DNA of 64,000 bases from Arthrobacter sp. KBS0703 (GTDB lineage Bacteria > Actinomycetota > Actinomycetes > Actinomycetales > Micrococcaceae). The notes under the pieces are model-generated. The model was not told where the DNA came from. It worked only from the letters and a program-made list of their open reading frames with translations, and searched no databases. How positions within the stretch are numbered: the stretch's first letter is position 1; every line of letters begins with the position of its first letter. The position numbers and the translations under genes are program-made. Below, one piece after another: positions 33,715 to 42,868 of the stretch. Where the stretch lies: contig NZ_MVDG02000001.1 in assembly GCF_002008315.2 (NCBI RefSeq), forward strand, positions 868,001-932,000, written 5' to 3'.

Positions 33715-36231
33715 TCACGCCATGATTTCCCGGAGCAGCTTCGCCGTTTGCCGCAGGGATGTGTTCGGCATGTATGCCTCGGTGACCGCCCGGCCGATCC
33801 ACGGAAGCCACAGCGGATCCTGATACATCATGTAGAGCGTGCGGTGCCGCGGCCGGAACCGCGCCTTGAAGGCCGCCAGAGAGCGGAAACCGTATACCGG
33901 CTCGAGGCCCCTCCCCAACAGGGCCAGGAACCTGCCCAGGGCATCGCCGTCAGCCGGCGCCGAAGAATGAGCTGCAGACGCCGCCGGAGGGACAAGAGGG
34001 GACCCGGAGAGCGAGAGGACGTCAAGCGATTCTTTGAAGTGGATCACGGCAGAGGCGATCAGGAACTCCATGACGCCCGGGAAGCCCTCCTGACTCCGCC
34101 GCATGAAATCGAGGGTCCGGCTGACAACCTGTCCGCGCCGGAACACCGGCAGCCAGCTGGTCACGCCGTGCACTTTCCCGTTTGAATCCACGGCAAGCCC
34201 AATGAGTACATTGTCATCCTTGAGTTCTTCAAGGCCGCCCAGCGTGAACCCCATCTCGGGCAGGGCCTTCTCGGATACCCACGCTTCCGAGATCTCGTGG
34301 ATCTGCGTCCGAAGCCCGAGGCTCAGCTCGCTGTAGGTGGACCACCGGGCGGTGACTCCCAGCTTCCGGGCCTTGTTGAGCGCGGTGCGGACGTTCTGCC
34401 ATTCCTTGCCCTTGAATTCGATTTCCCTGATGGGCAGCAGCGTCTCCTCCGCGACGGCGACGCGGCGGAAGCCGAGCCTCCGCAGGTGCTCCCAGTTGTC
34501 ATCGGTGATCGAATACCAGCACGGGGCCAGAGACTGGGCGCCGCAGAAGCGAGTGAATTCCTCGGCCGTGCCACCGGCGTCTTTCGGATGCCCGAACGGC
34601 CCGCCGATAGTCAACGCAACGTTATAGTGCACCTGATAGGCCACGCCCGCGGTCTGGGCAGCGTTGAACCAATAGCGGTTGTTCGGCCACAGGGCCATCC
34701 AGGACAGCGAGCCTCCGCCCTGGCGGACCAGTTCCCTGGCCTTGGAGAAGTCGTTGTCCGGGCGGATGTTCCTCAGCCGCCGGCTGAGGAACAGCACGAA
34801 CACGCTGATGACGGACACGAGCCAGAAGACGGCGCCCCCGTAGCTGAAGAGCAGGGTGGAAAAGAAGCCGTGCGGGAACACTGACACCGAATACCGGAAG
34901 GAGAACGGGTAGGGCAGGAACATCCTCGGAAGTGTGGCCAGGAGGGCAAACAGTCCCGCTCTCCGGTGATGGTTGTCCTCTGCGAACCACGCGATCACAT
35001 AGCCTGTGACGAAGACGGCAAAGAGCGAGGGCAGCAGAATCGCCGTTCGCCGGCGCAGGAGAGGATCGGGATCGACGATGAAATGCCGCCGGTTGAAGAA
35101 AAGCAGCCCGGCGATGACGAACGGCACAGTGACCACCGGCAGCACCTCAACAATCCCCGACTCCACGGGGAGCACCCGGCCTGCGCTGCGCATGTAGCTC
35201 CCGAACAGTGAAAAGAGCTGCAGGTGGATGGCCGAGAGGACTCCGATCACCAGGTGGACGGCGATCGCTGCCCACAGCGCCAAACGGTTTCCGCGCCGCA
35301 GGCCTTCCGCGCAGACGAGCAGCACCAGCAGCGGGACCAGCGACAGCGCCTCACCTCCCGGGCCGTTGAGGCCGGGGCTGTGAAGCACCTGCGCGCAGCT
35401 CAGGTCGACGGCTGCCCGGCAATTGGCCTGGAGTTGGCTGATGGTCGGAATCGGATTGACGATCAGATCGCGGAGGATAGCCAAGGGCCCGGACGGTGCC
35501 TGGGCCAGGGCTGCCATCGCCGGCCCTGCGGCGAAGACTGCCACCATCATCGACAGCAGCGCCCTCGTCTCTCGGCTCGTGGAGCGGGGCAGGCGGGCTC
35601 CCTCCGGCGGTTCGTGAAGAACCCGGCCCAGGCCAAGGCCGCACAGGATGCCCAGAAAACTGGCCAGCGCCTGCGGATGCCCGACGTACAGCAGCAGCAT
35701 GAGCGTGACGGCTACGGTGACCGAGCGCAGCCGGCGCCGCCACAACGCGCTGAGCAGCGGAGTGGCCGCCATCAGCGCTGCCAGCGATCCGGCGAACGGG
35801 CCGATGATCGCCCCGGGCCGCATGCCCGCGAGCCAGTCGCTGCCCAGGGCCGAACCGGCCAGGACCACAGTGAAATGCAGGACCAGGGCGCCCAGATGGC
35901 CGCCGAAGAAGGCCAGGGCTGTCCGCAGGGTGCCCATCGTGGCTTCCGCGAGCCCGACGCATCCCAGGATGATCGCCGTGGCCAGAAGGTACGAGGCCAG
36001 GTTTCCGGTAAAGAAGATGGAAAGGAGAGGTGCCCACCAGTCCCCGCGGGCGGCAGCGTCGAAGCTCTCCGCCACCAGCCGCCGCACTTCCGGGGGCGGC
36101 CCGGACACCACGGAACGGGTTCCGGCGGCGGCGGCCCACATGACAGCGGCCAGCAAGGAGGCCAAGGGGACGCTGCGCAGCAACCGCACGGCGGCCCGCA
36201 GCGGTGCCCGCCAACCGGCCCCTTTCGTCAC
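33715..36231 (-). CDS. Aminoacyl-phosphatidylglycerol synthase, MprF/LysX-like
   Basis: 838 residues from GTG 36231, which overlaps the upstream hydrolase stop (GTGA). The N-terminal ~200 residues are a rhomboid-like bundle (AFFGGHLGALVLHFTVVLAGS, MRPGAIIGPFAGSLAALMA) without an obvious GxSG active site. More helices follow to about residue 490. The C-terminal ~330 residues form the DUF2156 GNAT-type domain (EEFTRFCGAQSLAPCWYSITDD, GEEWQ-like EFKGKEWQNVRTALNKARK, ending YGFRSLAAFKARFRPRHRTLYMMY). It should move lysine or alanine from tRNA to phosphatidylglycerol and reduce negative surface charge. The amino acid is not decidable here. Confidence 0.87.
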   Translation of the reverse strand: MTKGAGWRAPLRAAVRLLRSVPLASLLAAVMWAAAAGTRSVVSGPPPEVRRLVAESFDAAARGDWWAPLLSIFFTGNLASYLLATAIILGCVGLAEATMGTLRTALAFFGGHLGALVLHFTVVLAGSALGSDWLAGMRPGAIIGPFAGSLAALMAATPLLSALWRRRLRSVTVAVTLMLLLYVGHPQALASFLGILCGLGLGRVLHEPPEGARLPRSTSRETRALLSMMVAVFAAGPAMAALAQAPSGPLAILRDLIVNPIPTISQLQANCRAAVDLSCAQVLHSPGLNGPGGEALSLVPLLVLLVCAEGLRRGNRLALWAAIAVHLVIGVLSAIHLQLFSLFGSYMRSAGRVLPVESGIVEVLPVVTVPFVIAGLLFFNRRHFIVDPDPLLRRRTAILLPSLFAVFVTGYVIAWFAEDNHHRRAGLFALLATLPRMFLPYPFSFRYSVSVFPHGFFSTLLFSYGGAVFWLVSVISVFVLFLSRRLRNIRPDNDFSKARELVRQGGGSLSWMALWPNNRYWFNAAQTAGVAYQVHYNVALTIGGPFGHPKDAGGTAEEFTRFCGAQSLAPCWYSITDDNWEHLRRLGFRRVAVAEETLLPIREIEFKGKEWQNVRTALNKARKLGVTARWSTYSELSLGLRTQIHEISEAWVSEKALPEMGFTLGGLEELKDDNVLIGLAVDSNGKVHGVTSWLPVFRRGQVVSRTLDFMRRSQEGFPGVMEFLIASAVIHFKESLDVLSLSGSPLVPPAASAAHSSAPADGDALGRFLALLGRGLEPVYGFRSLAAFKARFRPRHRTLYMMYQDPLWLPWIGRAVTEAYMPNTSLRQTAKLLREIMA

Positions 36232-37556
36232 GGGGCCAGCCCCATCGGCCGTGCCAGGAAATCCAACGCCGACTGCATTGAATCCAACACGACCTTCCAC
36301 GAATGCCCGGCACCCGGGACGATTTCCGATTTGACGTGCATTCCCGCCTTGGCAGCGGCCGCGGCCAGCACGACGGCGTTGCCCCGGAACTCGGGATCGT
36401 CGGCCCCCGCCGCGAAGAATCCAAAGCTGTCCGCGTAGTGGTGTTTGGCCAGCAGCGTCAGCGGGACTTCGGCCGTGAACGCAGCGAGGTTTCCGGCGAA
36501 CGCCTCGTTGGCTGTCTGCTGGCGTGAAATCGCCAGGGCGGGCTCCCGCTCACCGCCAAAACTCATGAAGTTGGGGTAAATGCGAGGATGCCGGGTAGCC
36601 ATCTGGACGGCGCAGGTGCCGCCGAAAGAAAAGCCGCCCACGGCCCAATGCTGCGGGTTCGAGTCCACGTCGAGGTTGTGCTTGATCCATTCGGGCACGT
36701 CAACGCTCATGTAGGTGTCCGTCTTGGCAATGGTGGTGTCCATGCACATCGTGTTGCCATCCTCGGTCCCATTGGGATCAGGAATGACAACCACCGGAGC
36801 CAGACCGTGGTGCCTGGCCGCGAAAACGGCCATCATCCGGACGAGGTCCCCGCTGACGGCCCATACCCCCGGCCAGCCAGGCTGGCTGCCAACCAGAACA
36901 AGGACCGGGAGCTTGGGCCGGTTCTTCAGGAGGTACACCGGCGGCAGGTAGATATGGGCGTGCCGGCCATGCCATCCCGAAACCGTCCCCGGGATCTCCG
37001 CATGGCGCATGACGCCGGTGGCAGCCAAATGCCCAGGTTCGTGCCAGTGGTCGTAGATCGGCGCGCTTTCGAAGGACATCCGGTCGCCGTGCTTCTTCAA
37101 GGCGGACTCCAGCGGCAGAAGCGAGGACCCGGAGACGCCGAACAACGTGCCGACCGTCGGGAGCAGACCAAAGTAGGCATTGATCTGCAGCCCGCAGAGA
37201 CTGAGGACCACGAGGGCAGCGACCGGAGCCAGGAGGGCGTGCCGCAGGCCGCCCAAGAGAATATTTCCGACGCCGGCGGTTGCGGCAAAAACTCCGACAC
37301 CGGCCCACGCCACTACCTCCGGCGGAAGATCTTCCGGCCACACGTAGAAGACGTGAACCAACAGCCACGCCAGGCCGAAGCAGCCTGCCATCGAAGCGGT
37401 CAGCGAAACGGCGGCAAAGATCCACCAACCGGGGCGCCGGCGCAGCAGCAGGAAGACAATGGAGACAGCGCAGAGAACGGCCAGGGTATCCGGAAACCAC
37501 CCCTCCAAAAGACTGATTGAATACAGCCAGGTTTGCAACAGAATCCTCCAGGTCAT
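36228..37556 (-). CDS. Membrane-anchored esterase-fold hydrolase linked to MprF
   Basis: About 442 residues from ATG 37556. Four N-terminal helices (DTLAVLCAVSIVFLLL, WWIFAAVSLTASMAGCFGL, VVAWAGVGVFAATAGVG, LAPVAALVVLSLCGLQIN) place the C-terminal alpha/beta-hydrolase outside. Catalytic features: nucleophile elbow AVGGFSFGGTCA (Ser), DPEFRG (Asp region) and GAGHSWKVV (His). Its GTGA overlap with mprF shows one operon. In corynebacteria a hydrolase linked to an alanyl-PG synthase acts on the aminoacyl lipid (from memory); the same or aminoacyl transfer to another lipid is likely here. Confidence 0.8.
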   Translation of the reverse strand: MTWRILLQTWLYSISLLEGWFPDTLAVLCAVSIVFLLLRRRPGWWIFAAVSLTASMAGCFGLAWLLVHVFYVWPEDLPPEVVAWAGVGVFAATAGVGNILLGGLRHALLAPVAALVVLSLCGLQINAYFGLLPTVGTLFGVSGSSLLPLESALKKHGDRMSFESAPIYDHWHEPGHLAATGVMRHAEIPGTVSGWHGRHAHIYLPPVYLLKNRPKLPVLVLVGSQPGWPGVWAVSGDLVRMMAVFAARHHGLAPVVVIPDPNGTEDGNTMCMDTTIAKTDTYMSVDVPEWIKHNLDVDSNPQHWAVGGFSFGGTCAVQMATRHPRIYPNFMSFGGEREPALAISRQQTANEAFAGNLAAFTAEVPLTLLAKHHYADSFGFFAAGADDPEFRGNAVVLAAAAAKAGMHVKSEIVPGAGHSWKVVLDSMQSALDFLARPMGLAP

Positions 37557-37815
37557 ACTTCCGGCGTCTTCACGATAGTCACGGATTCTGGGCATTTACT
37601 GGGGATAATCTGGGCATTCGCACGGCGCTTCCCGCGCCGCTTCACGACGCCGGTTTGTTCCGCTGGCTGCTTGTGAGACAGGCAACGGGCTGCTTTGGTC
37701 AGCCCGGGGCAGGGAAGACTCAGGCGCCAGCACGCCAACATTCAGCCGGCTGTAAGGTTCCGGTCCTACTCTCATCCTGGGCGGAGCGCCAGGGGGCTGT
37801 ACGCAAGGAGGCAAG
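37557..37815. promoter_or_regulatory. Divergent promoter region between two hydrolase paralogues
   Basis: 259 bp separate oppositely directed paralogous genes. A GATAAT -10-like sequence lies near 37603 on the plus strand. No clear operator is seen. A ribosome site AAGGAGG (37806-37812) belongs to the right-hand gene. Confidence 0.5.
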
Positions 37816-39279
37816 ATGCTGCCGCTGCTGGACCTGAATATTCTGCAGAAACCCCTGCTCTACGCATTCGACGCGGCAAGCCTTCTGGCGGTCGTGTATC
37901 TGTTGATCCGGCCGGCGGGCCCGGCCCGCCGGCGGCAGGTCCCTGCATCGGCTGCCGGGGTCCGGCGACTGGTACCGCGGCGTTCGATTGCACTTCGTTC
38001 GATTCCGGTGGGCTCGATTCCCCGGCAGTTCAAACGCCGGCGCCGTCATCTCCAGGGTCGCCAGCTCCTGAGCGCGGTCGCCGCCTTGGCAGGCGGCTCC
38101 CTGGCGGGTGTCCTTACCCTCTATGTCTGCGAGGGCTGGCTCAACGTCTTCGGCCTGGCCCTGGATCCCGACACGCACGCCTGGGTCATAGCACTCTTCG
38201 GCTCGGTGGCGCTGGCACTGCTGAACATGTGGCATTCACACTGGCGGCGCAAGCTTGCGGCCGGAGTTTCCATTCTGCTATTCGCTGCGACGGCGGCCCT
38301 TGGCATCAATGCGGCCTACGGTCTCAACGCCACCGTGGGCGCCTTCCTGGACCTCAACCCCGCCCGTCCCCTGGCCCTGCCGAAGCTGAGTTCCAGAGCT
38401 GAGACCGGCGGCCCGCTGTGGAAGACGTGGAAAGCTCCCGCCGGCATGCCCGCCGCGGGCCGTGACGGCCCGATTTCAATCCCTGCCCCTGCGTCCGGCT
38501 TCCGCGCCCGCGACGCCCACCTTTATCTGCCGCCGGCGGCGCTGGTCCCGAATCCGCCGGCACTGCCCATTATTGTCATGATGATGGGACAGCCCGGCGG
38601 CCCCGAGCAGGACAGGTCGGCGGTGCGGGAACTCGACGCCCTTGCCCGGCAGCACCACGGCCTGGCCCCGCTGCTGCTGACGGTCGACCAGCTCGGCAAT
38701 CCGTTCCACAACCCTGTGTGCGTCGATTCGGACAGCGGCAACGTCTATACCTACGTGACCACTGACGTCGTCAACTTCGTCCGGAGCAACCTCAATGTCG
38801 ACGCCGACCACACTGAATGGGCAGTGGGCGGTTACTCCAACGGCGGGGAATGTGCGTTGTCGTTCGGCGCGAAGCGCCCTGACCTCTTCGCCTCCATTCT
38901 CGACATATCAGGCGAACTGGAGCCGCTCAACGGAACCGAAGCCAACACGATCAACACGATCTTCAAGGGGAACCACGCGGCATTCGCCGCGGAGGAACCC
39001 GCCAACATCCTCAAAGCGCACAAGTATTCCAACGAACTCGCCATCTTCACCAGCGGTTCCCTGGACCCCGTTTACAGTGCCCAGGCGAGAACAGCGGCAG
39101 CGGACGCCAAGGCAGCCGGCATGGCCACCCGGCGCTTTGTTGGCAGCGGCATCGGCCACCGAGGGGATGCCCTTGACTACGGTGTGACGACGGGGCTGCC
39201 GCTCCTTTACCCACGCTTCGGGCTCTCGGCGCCCGATACAACTGCGCCTGGCACAAAGACGCCGGGCGCCCAGAGCTGA
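37816..39279 (+). CDS. Membrane-anchored esterase-fold hydrolase, paralogue of the divergent gene
   Basis: 487 residues, ATG 37816 with AAGGAGG. The plan equals 36228-37556: four N-terminal helices separated by a basic loop (PARRRQVPASAAGVRRLVPRR), then an extracytoplasmic alpha/beta-hydrolase. It has ARDAHLYLPPAAL, QHHGLAPLLLTVDQLGNPF, nucleophile elbow AVGGYSNGGECA, GSLDPVYS (Asp) and GSGIGHRGDALDYG (His). The shared phrases RHAHIYLPP/RDAHLYLPP and HHGLAP show common origin. It probably acts on a membrane or wall ester, possibly the same aminoacyl lipid. Confidence 0.78.
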   Translation: MLPLLDLNILQKPLLYAFDAASLLAVVYLLIRPAGPARRRQVPASAAGVRRLVPRRSIALRSIPVGSIPRQFKRRRRHLQGRQLLSAVAALAGGSLAGVLTLYVCEGWLNVFGLALDPDTHAWVIALFGSVALALLNMWHSHWRRKLAAGVSILLFAATAALGINAAYGLNATVGAFLDLNPARPLALPKLSSRAETGGPLWKTWKAPAGMPAAGRDGPISIPAPASGFRARDAHLYLPPAALVPNPPALPIIVMMMGQPGGPEQDRSAVRELDALARQHHGLAPLLLTVDQLGNPFHNPVCVDSDSGNVYTYVTTDVVNFVRSNLNVDADHTEWAVGGYSNGGECALSFGAKRPDLFASILDISGELEPLNGTEANTINTIFKGNHAAFAAEEPANILKAHKYSNELAIFTSGSLDPVYSAQARTAAADAKAAGMATRRFVGSGIGHRGDALDYGVTTGLPLLYPRFGLSAPDTTAPGTKTPGAQS

Positions 39280-39402
39280 GGCCGGCGCCCAGCTGTTCAC
39301 CAACGGCGTAGCGCATCCGGGAGTACCCGGCGTGCTGCCGGAGTTGTTTCAGGTAGCAACTCAATCCGCATCACACCTATGACAGGCCAAGGGAGGCGCA
39401 CC

Positions 39403-40386
39403 ATGTCCACGGCGCCTGCAAGCTCATCCGATTCCGTCGGCGACGACGCGCCGCTGGATGCCTACTCAGAGACGGTGATCAGGGTGGCCCAAGCGGTCAC
39501 GCCGCATGTCGCCGCCATCGAGATGACCGGAAACCGGCGAAACGGCAGATTCCGCGTCGGCGCAGGGTCAGCCGTGCTCTTCACGGAGGACGGCTACCTG
39601 CTCACCAACGCGCATGTGGTGGCCGGGACGCAGAAGGGGCGGGCAGTCTTTGCCGATGGTTCCGGAACGGACCTTGAGGTGGTCGGGGCGGATCCGTTGT
39701 CGGACCTCGCCGTGATCCGCGGGCGGGCGCCGCATGTGCCCCCGGCGGAATTCGGCGATGCGGAATCCCTCCGCGTGGGTCAACTGGTCATCGCCGTCGG
39801 CAATCCGCTCGGACTCGCCGGCTCCGTGACGGCGGGTGTGGTCAGCGGGCTGGGCCGCGCCATTCCTGTCTGGGCCGGCCGCAACCGGCGTGTCATCGAG
39901 GACGTCATCCAGACGGACGCCGCGCTCAACGCCGGCAGTTCGGGAGGTGCGCTGGCCGATGCCCGCAGCCGGATCGTGGGCATCAACACCGCGGTGGCCG
40001 GCGCAGGCCTGGGACTGGCCGTACCCATCAACACCACGTCCCGACGCATCATTTCGGCGCTGCTGGCTGACGGCCGCGTGCGGCGGGCATACCTTGGCGT
40101 GGTCAGCACTCCGATCCGGCTGGGTGCAAGCGCCGTGGTCCGTACCGGGCAACGCCAAGGGCTGCGGGTTGTTGAAGTGCTGTCGGGTTCCCCCGCAGAG
40201 CAGGCGGGCCTGCGGGCCGGGGACGTGCTGCTCAGGGCAGGCTCACGGCCGGTCAGCAATGCCGAAAGCCTGCAGAAACTCCTCTTTGCGGAGGCCATCG
40301 GGGTACCGATGAGTATTGCCATCCTCCGTGACGGACGCGAACAGGAAATTGTTGCCGTGCCTGGCGAAATGGCCGACGGCGGCTAG
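39403..40386 (+). CDS. HtrA/DegP-like serine protease with PDZ domain
   Basis: 327 residues from ATG 39403, placed 6 nt after GGGAGG. Trypsin-like triad: His in LLTNAHVVAG, Asp in DPLSDLAVIRG, Ser in ALNAGSSGGALAD. A C-terminal PDZ domain (GLRVVEVLSGSPAEQAGLRAGDVLLRA) follows. No signal peptide or membrane helix is seen, unlike most HtrA proteins, so it may work in the cytosol or leave by another route. By family it degrades or refolds damaged proteins. Confidence 0.9.
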   Translation: MSTAPASSSDSVGDDAPLDAYSETVIRVAQAVTPHVAAIEMTGNRRNGRFRVGAGSAVLFTEDGYLLTNAHVVAGTQKGRAVFADGSGTDLEVVGADPLSDLAVIRGRAPHVPPAEFGDAESLRVGQLVIAVGNPLGLAGSVTAGVVSGLGRAIPVWAGRNRRVIEDVIQTDAALNAGSSGGALADARSRIVGINTAVAGAGLGLAVPINTTSRRIISALLADGRVRRAYLGVVSTPIRLGASAVVRTGQRQGLRVVEVLSGSPAEQAGLRAGDVLLRAGSRPVSNAESLQKLLFAEAIGVPMSIAILRDGREQEIVAVPGEMADGG

Positions 40387-40409
40387 CCGGCAACAGACGA
40401 GCAGCCAAA

Positions 40410-40440
40410 AAAGCGGGGCCGGAATCCGGCCCCGCTTTCT
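40410..40440. terminator. Intrinsic terminator after the HtrA gene
   Basis: Arms AAGCGGGGCCGG and CCGGCCCCGCTT with a 3-nt loop, followed by TTTCTT-like sequence. The A-run before the first arm makes it useful for the convergent small gene too. Confidence 0.88.
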
Positions 40441-40459
40441 TGTTCGACGGCACCTGCGG

Positions 40460-40594
40460 TCAGCGCTTCTTCAGGTGCGCGACCGGGTCCGGGGCACCTT
40501 CAATGGGTCCCTTGGCCTTCTTGTCCGCCCGTTTTTGCTTGATGGTTTTGCCCGCTTTTTTCTGCTGCTGCTGGTGCGGTGTCTTGTCCGGCAT
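40460..40594 (-). CDS. 44-residue lysine-rich small protein
   Basis: ATG 40594 follows GGGAG with 6-nt spacing. The sequence is MPDKTPHQQQQKKAGKTIKQ continuing KRADKKAKGPIEGAPDPVAHLKKR: strongly basic with a Gln run and no hydrophobic segment. Short basic proteins of this kind occur in Arthrobacter genomes, but the function is unknown; nucleic-acid or ribosome binding is a guess. Confidence 0.6.
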   Translation of the reverse strand: MPDKTPHQQQQKKAGKTIKQKRADKKAKGPIEGAPDPVAHLKKR

Positions 40595-40693
40595 GGCGTG
40601 CTCCCTCGTCCGAGGGGCACGAGAATGCCCCTCCATACGTAAATTACGCCTGTTTCATGCCGAATGTAACTGCGGGATGTGGGAGCTTCCGAG

Positions 40694-41056
40694 TCAGGCT
40701 GAGACGTCGGCGATGCCCACGAAACGGGTGCCCACGCCGTCGAACTCGCTGCGCACGAACCCCGGCGCCGGCGGCGGAATTTCGGCCGGGCTGTGATGCG
40801 CGCAGCTGACGTACGTGAAGTCCGGCCACCACTTCTTGGGCCTGGCCGCTTCCGAATAACCGCAGACGTCGCACGTCAGATGCACCCACACCGGCCGCTT
40901 GCCGGTCCGGTTGGCACGGGACTGGAGCAGCCACTGCGGGGGGTTGTCCAGGATTTCACCCAGCTCGGCCTCCGACAGCCATTTGGGTATGCCGTGGCGC
41001 TGTGCCATTTCCAGGGGTACATCAAGGGCAATAGCCGCATCACGTCTGTTAATCAT
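40694..41056 (-). CDS. DUF5997-like conserved protein
   Basis: 120 residues from ATG 41056. Conserved core RRDAAIALDVPLEMAQRHGI, PKWLSEAELGEILDNPPQWL and a zinc-type pair in VHLTCDVCGYSE with later CAHHS. Soluble, with no signal. I recognise it as the actinobacterial DUF5997 type from memory; the role is unknown. Confidence 0.72.
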   Translation of the reverse strand: MINRRDAAIALDVPLEMAQRHGIPKWLSEAELGEILDNPPQWLLQSRANRTGKRPVWVHLTCDVCGYSEAARPKKWWPDFTYVSCAHHSPAEIPPPAPGFVRSEFDGVGTRFVGIADVSA

Positions 41057-41079
41057 CACAGTCAACGATACGGTAAGGC

Positions 41080-41231
41080 ATGACCGGTGCGGGCCGGAGC
41101 GCTGCTCCAACCCGCCTTCAGCGACACGTCTTGACCGTGGCGATCGTGGCGTCGTTCATCGCCATCCTCGACATTGCCGCGGCCGCGCTGCCGCACAGCC
41201 GCGGGAGGTCGGCACCGGTTGCGGCGGCCTA
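41080..41231 (+). pseudogene. Possible remnant of an MFS transporter N-terminus
   Basis: From ATG 41080 the frame reads RLQRHVLTVAIVASFIAILDIAAAALP, like the first helix of drug-efflux MFS proteins (VASF-AILD---VNVALP), then loses similarity and runs into the antisense of crcB. Best read as a decayed 5' end; chance resemblance is possible. Confidence 0.3.
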
Positions 41232-41594
41232 CCCGCCGCTCAGCGCGATCCCGGCAGCCGCAGCGGCCAGGCCCGTGAGGAGGTTGGCGCCGATGTTGAG
41301 CGCCGCAGCAAGGTAGCGCTGCTCGCTGACAAGGCGCACGGTCGCGGTGGTCCATGAGCTGAAAGTGGTCAGGCCGCCCGCGAGGCCGGTGGCCAGCGCG
41401 GCGTGCCATTCCGGGCCGAACCGGCTGCTGATGCCGATGGACAGCCCGATCACCAGGCATCCGGCGATATTGACCAGGAGGGTTGCCCAGGGCCAGTGGC
41501 GCCGGGGAGTTGCCCGGCCGGCCAACAGGCTGTCCACGCCAAACCGGATGAGGGCGCCGGCCATGCCGAACAGGCCTACCAAAAGCGCGGTCAC
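41229..41594 (-). CDS. crcB: Fluoride channel subunit CrcB/Fluc
   Basis: 121 residues from GTG 41594, overlapping the stop of the second crcB (GTGA). Four helices; LLVNIAGCLVIGLSIGI carries the conserved Asn, and GLAGGLTTFSSWTTATV is the family's FTTFS-like signature. Fluc dimers export fluoride. Paired adjacent genes suggest a heterodimer. Confidence 0.88.
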   Translation of the reverse strand: MTALLVGLFGMAGALIRFGVDSLLAGRATPRRHWPWATLLVNIAGCLVIGLSIGISSRFGPEWHAALATGLAGGLTTFSSWTTATVRLVSEQRYLAAALNIGANLLTGLAAAAAGIALSGG

Positions 41595-42061
41595 GTGCGG
41601 CCCCGATTCAAGCCGCCCAGCACTTTGCCGACCCGCCAGCCGGCTGCTGCGGCGCCCAGCCCGAGCACCACCGAAAGGCACAGGTAGGCAACCCACACGC
41701 CGGGGAGTCCCTCACTGGCCAGCCGGTCCACTGAAATGATGAGTGCCGAGAACGTGGTGAAGGACCCGAGCACGCCCGGGCCGATGCCGGCGCGGAGCCA
41801 GAAGGCGGTGTGCGGCCGGGCGATCCAGATGGTGGTGAGCGCGCCCAGGACGAAGCTGCCGGCAACATTGATGCCCAGCGTGGTCCACGGCACCGACCCG
41901 CCGGCCTCGGGGAACAGCATGACCAGCCCGTACCGTAGCTCCGTCCCCAGCAGCCCGCCCGCGGCGACAGCCGCCCAGGCCCGCCACCCGTGGCCGGCGG
42001 CCGACTTCACGGCGGACGCGCCGTCACCGGCGGCGCGCTTCAGCGGCGGACTGGATTTCAC
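41591..42061 (-). CDS. crcB: Second fluoride channel subunit CrcB/Fluc
   Basis: About 156 residues from GTG 42061; the start is uncertain (TTG 42067 and an open frame to 42175 exist). After a 30-residue Lys/Ala/Gly tail come four helices with TLGINVAGSFVLGALTTIWI and GVLGSFTTFSALIISV, the central FTTFS signature. It lies just upstream of its partner with a 4-bp overlap. No fluoride riboswitch is visible before it. Confidence 0.85.
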   Translation of the reverse strand: MKSSPPLKRAAGDGASAVKSAAGHGWRAWAAVAAGGLLGTELRYGLVMLFPEAGGSVPWTTLGINVAGSFVLGALTTIWIARPHTAFWLRAGIGPGVLGSFTTFSALIISVDRLASEGLPGVWVAYLCLSVVLGLGAAAAGWRVGKVLGGLNRGRT

Positions 42062-42123
42062 CGGCAAACCGCCGCCGCGCCGGGGCCGTTCACCCGGAGG
42101 AGGGCTGCCCTGAGGCCGATCAT

Positions 42124-42837
42124 TCAGATCCCGGCCATCCGGCAGCCGGCATGGGCGGAGTCGCTGTGCACCCACAGCGCGGAGGCGACTTCTTCCGCGA
42201 GATCGAAGTCCCGGCTCGTCCCGGCGGTACCGATGCGCACCACCAGGGCGCCACCGAACGGCTTGCGGCCCCTGACCTCGACGTCCGCGTCAAGGTCAAT
42301 CTTTTCGGCCGAGAGGTAGCGGAGCAGCTCCGGGTTCTCGTCGCTGATCCGGGTGATCCTGCCGGTGTGCCCGTCGTCGAGTTCGCTCATGCGGTGGGCG
42401 GAGGGCATCTGCACCGTGCCGTCGGCGGAGGGGATGGGATCACCGTGAGGGTCCCGCGTCGGGTTTCCCAGCCGGGCCGCCATCCGTTCGATGAAGGTGT
42501 CCGAGACCGCGTGCTCCAGTTGCTCGGCTTCATCGTGGACTTCATCCCAGCTGTAGCCCAGGTCCTGCACGAGGTACGTTTCAATGAGCCGGTGCCGGCG
42601 CACCATGGAGAGAGCCAGCCGGACGCCCTCTGCCGTTAGCGTGATGGCGCTGTACGGCTTGTGCAGCACCAGGCCCTGGTCCTTGAGCTTGCGCACCATC
42701 TCGGAGACCGAGGAGTTGGCGACGCCAAGGCGCTGTGCCAGCTGGGTGGACGTAATGGGCTTGTCCTGCCACTCCGTGAAGGAATAGATGACCTTGACGT
42801 AGTCCTCGATCGAGGAGGAGGGCGTGCTGGTCTTCAC
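42124..42837 (-). CDS. DtxR-family metal-dependent repressor (MntR/IdeR-like)
   Basis: 237 residues from GTG 42837; the frame is open upstream but homologues begin near SSSIEDYVKVIY. N-terminal winged HTH (TSTQLAQRLGVANSSVSEMVRKLKDQGLV), metal-binding dimer domain (RRHRLIETYLVQDLGYSWDEVHDEAEQLEHAVSD with the conserved Glu and His residues) and a C-terminal SH3-like domain. It represses metal-uptake genes when loaded with Mn or Fe. The metal cannot be told; no obvious target operon is adjacent. Confidence 0.88.
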   Translation of the reverse strand: MKTSTPSSSIEDYVKVIYSFTEWQDKPITSTQLAQRLGVANSSVSEMVRKLKDQGLVLHKPYSAITLTAEGVRLALSMVRRHRLIETYLVQDLGYSWDEVHDEAEQLEHAVSDTFIERMAARLGNPTRDPHGDPIPSADGTVQMPSAHRMSELDDGHTGRITRISDENPELLRYLSAEKIDLDADVEVRGRKPFGGALVVRIGTAGTSRDFDLAEEVASALWVHSDSAHAGCRMAGI

Positions 42838-42868
42838 GGATCCAAGCCTACCCGGTGCCGGTGCGCCA

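Noticed and set aside
35224..36438. 404-residue plus-strand frame over mprF
   Set aside because: Gln/Gly/Arg-rich antisense shadow of a membrane-protein gene, without domains.
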